Assembly: GCA_035541475.1 (NCBI GenBank)
Contig: DATKND010000083.1
Location: 1 to 43,701, forward strand
Length of the DNA stretch: 43,701 nucleotides
Direction of reading: 5' to 3'
From: DASUFZ01 sp035541475
GTDB lineage: Bacteria > Myxococcota_A > UBA9160 > SMWR01
Under the pieces are notes generated by a model. That model saw nothing but the letters and a program-made list of their open reading frames with translations. It did not search any database and had not been told where the DNA came from. A program made the position numbers and the translations under genes. Shown here one piece after another: positions 42,556 to 43,701 of the stretch. Each line of letters begins with the position of its first letter. The first letter of the stretch is position 1.

Positions 42556-43701
42556 CTACAGCGCCCGCATTCCCGTGATGTGCTCGCCGAGCACCAGCGT
42601 GTGCACGTCGTGCGTGCCTTCGTACGTCCGCACCGTCTCGAGATTCACCATGTGCCGCATGGACTGGTAGTCGTCGACGATGCCGTTGGCGCCGAGCAGA
42701 TCGCGCGCGAGCCGCGCGATCTGGAGTGCCACGTCGACGTTGTTGCGCTTGGCCATCGAGACCATCACCGGATCGAGGTTGCCCTCGTCCTTGATGCGGC
42801 CGAGGCGCAGAGCGAGCAGCTGCGCCTTCGTGATCTCGGTCAGCATGAAGACGAGCTTTTCCTGCGTGATCTGCTTTCCGGCCAGCGGCCCGCCCTGGAC
42901 GCCTCGCTCCTTCGTGTAGTGGAGCGCTTCGTCGTAGCAGGCCATCGCGGCGCCGATCGCACCCCAGGCGATGCCATAGCGCGCCTGGGTCAGGCAGGAG
43001 AGCGGAGCGCGAAGTCCCGCGGCCTTCGGCAGGCGGTTCTCCTCGGCGACCTCGACGTCCTGGAGGAAGAGCTCGGACGTGACCGATGCGCGCAGCGAGA
43101 ACTTCCCCTTGATGTCGCGCGCCTCGTAGCCCCGCTGCCCCTTCTCGACCAGGAAGCCGCGCACGCCGTCTTCCGTGGTCGCCCACACGACCGCGACGTC
43201 GGCCAAGGTGCCGTTCGTGATCCAGCGCTTGGTGCCGGAGATCCGCCAGCGGCTCCCGTGCCGCACGGCCTTCGTGCGCATCGCAGAGACGTGGCTGCCG
43301 GCGTCGGGCTCCGTCAGGCCGAAGCAGCCGACCGCGCGTCCCGACGCGAGAGCGGGGAGCCAGCGCTCCTTCTGCGCGTCCGATCCGTAGCTGTGGATCG
43401 GGTACATCACGAGCGAGCCCTGTACGGACCCGAAGGAGCGCAGACCCGAGTCGCCGCGCTCGAGCTCTTGCATGACCAGCCCGTAGGCCACGTTGTTCAT
43501 GCCCGCGCAGCCGTATCCCTGGAGGTTCGCGCCGAAGATCCCGAGCTCCGCCATGTGCGGCACGAGCTCCATCGGGAACGATCCGTCCTGGCGGACGTGG
43601 TGCTGGATCCGCGGCAGGAACTCGCGGCTCACGAACTCGCGCACCGCGTCGCGGGCCATGCGCTCCTCGTCGGAGAGGAGCTCGTCGAGCCTCAGGAAGT
43701 C
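42556..43701 (-). CDS. gcdH: Glutaryl-CoA dehydrogenase-like acyl-CoA dehydrogenase (5' end outside window)
   Basis: The frame is open to the window end, with 381 residues visible and only a short N-terminus missing. It follows the glutaryl-CoA dehydrogenase pattern: GYGCAGMNNVAYGLVMQELE, SVQGSLVMYPIHSYGSD, CFGLTEPDAGSHVSAM, GTKRWITNGTLADVAVVWA, ARYGIAWGAIGAA, ARDLLGANGIVDDYQSMRHM and RTYEGTHDVHTLVLGEHITG, with the catalytic Glu in YEGTHD. It is a FAD flavoenzyme that dehydrogenates and decarboxylates glutaryl-CoA to crotonyl-CoA in lysine and tryptophan breakdown. A non-decarboxylating version cannot be excluded from sequence alone. Confidence 0.88.
   Translation of the reverse strand, partial: DFLRLDELLSDEERMARDAVREFVSREFLPRIQHHVRQDGSFPMELVPHMAELGIFGANLQGYGCAGMNNVAYGLVMQELERGDSGLRSFGSVQGSLVMYPIHSYGSDAQKERWLPALASGRAVGCFGLTEPDAGSHVSAMRTKAVRHGSRWRISGTKRWITNGTLADVAVVWATTEDGVRGFLVEKGQRGYEARDIKGKFSLRASVTSELFLQDVEVAEENRLPKAAGLRAPLSCLTQARYGIAWGAIGAAMACYDEALHYTKERGVQGGPLAGKQITQEKLVFMLTEITKAQLLALRLGRIKDEGNLDPVMVSMAKRNNVDVALQIARLARDLLGANGIVDDYQSMRHMVNLETVRTYEGTHDVHTLVLGEHITGMRAL

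Overview
The window is very GC-rich (about 70% by eye, not counted) and densely packed, with many 4-base stop/start overlaps and frequent GTG or TTG starts. The gene mix is a MoxR/Bat operon, PEP-CTERM proteins, an arginine succinyltransferase cluster, a bacterial topoisomerase VI pair, a NRDE protein, MutS2 and a glutaryl-CoA dehydrogenase-like enzyme. This suggests a Gram-negative bacterium of the former Deltaproteobacteria (Myxococcota or a related uncultured lineage). That placement is inference from gene content. No rRNA, tRNA, CRISPR, insertion sequence or prophage was recognised.

Layout. 1-705 is the end of a cytochrome P450. 759-7993 is a six-gene plus-strand operon: MoxR ATPase, DUF58, DUF4381, a BatA-type VWA protein, a BatB/BatC fusion and BatD. 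8031-10602 is an accessory patch: a decayed SGNH esterase with a PEP-CTERM tail, a 120-residue fragment-like gene, and a seven-repeat, probably propeller-forming PEP-CTERM protein. 10686-11759 holds two uncharacterised genes. 11999-16882 (minus) is an arginine catabolic cluster in the astC-A-D-B order, but with a COG1834 (dimethylargininase-like) pentein enzyme in the astB position. 17020-18889 holds an EEP-family phosphodiesterase, fur and two small zinc-ribbon proteins.

18886-23616 (minus) is an unusual run: a 49-residue protein, topoisomerase VI subunits B and A, then rfbA and rfbC for dTDP-rhamnose synthesis. comM follows (minus). 25662-28060 (plus) encodes a degenerate M28/glutaminyl-cyclase-like lipoprotein translationally coupled to a secreted VWA protein; it converges on a lipoprotein with eight calcium-binding-like repeats. 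29768-33876 (plus) holds a patatin, a NRDE protein, a small Cys-rich protein and folC. A cluster of hairpins occupies the convergent gap 33877-34245.

34246-37785 is a divergent pair only 21 bp apart: a homocysteine S-methyltransferase and a glycoside hydrolase family 36 protein fused to a HAD phosphatase. The rest is an FAD oxidoreductase, mutS2, murQ and a gcdH-like acyl-CoA dehydrogenase cut by the window end.

The points most worth following up are the GH36-HAD fusion, the AST cluster with a substituted AstB, topoisomerase VI beside rhamnose genes, the inactive-looking M28 lipoprotein paired with a VWA protein, and the hairpin cluster after folC.
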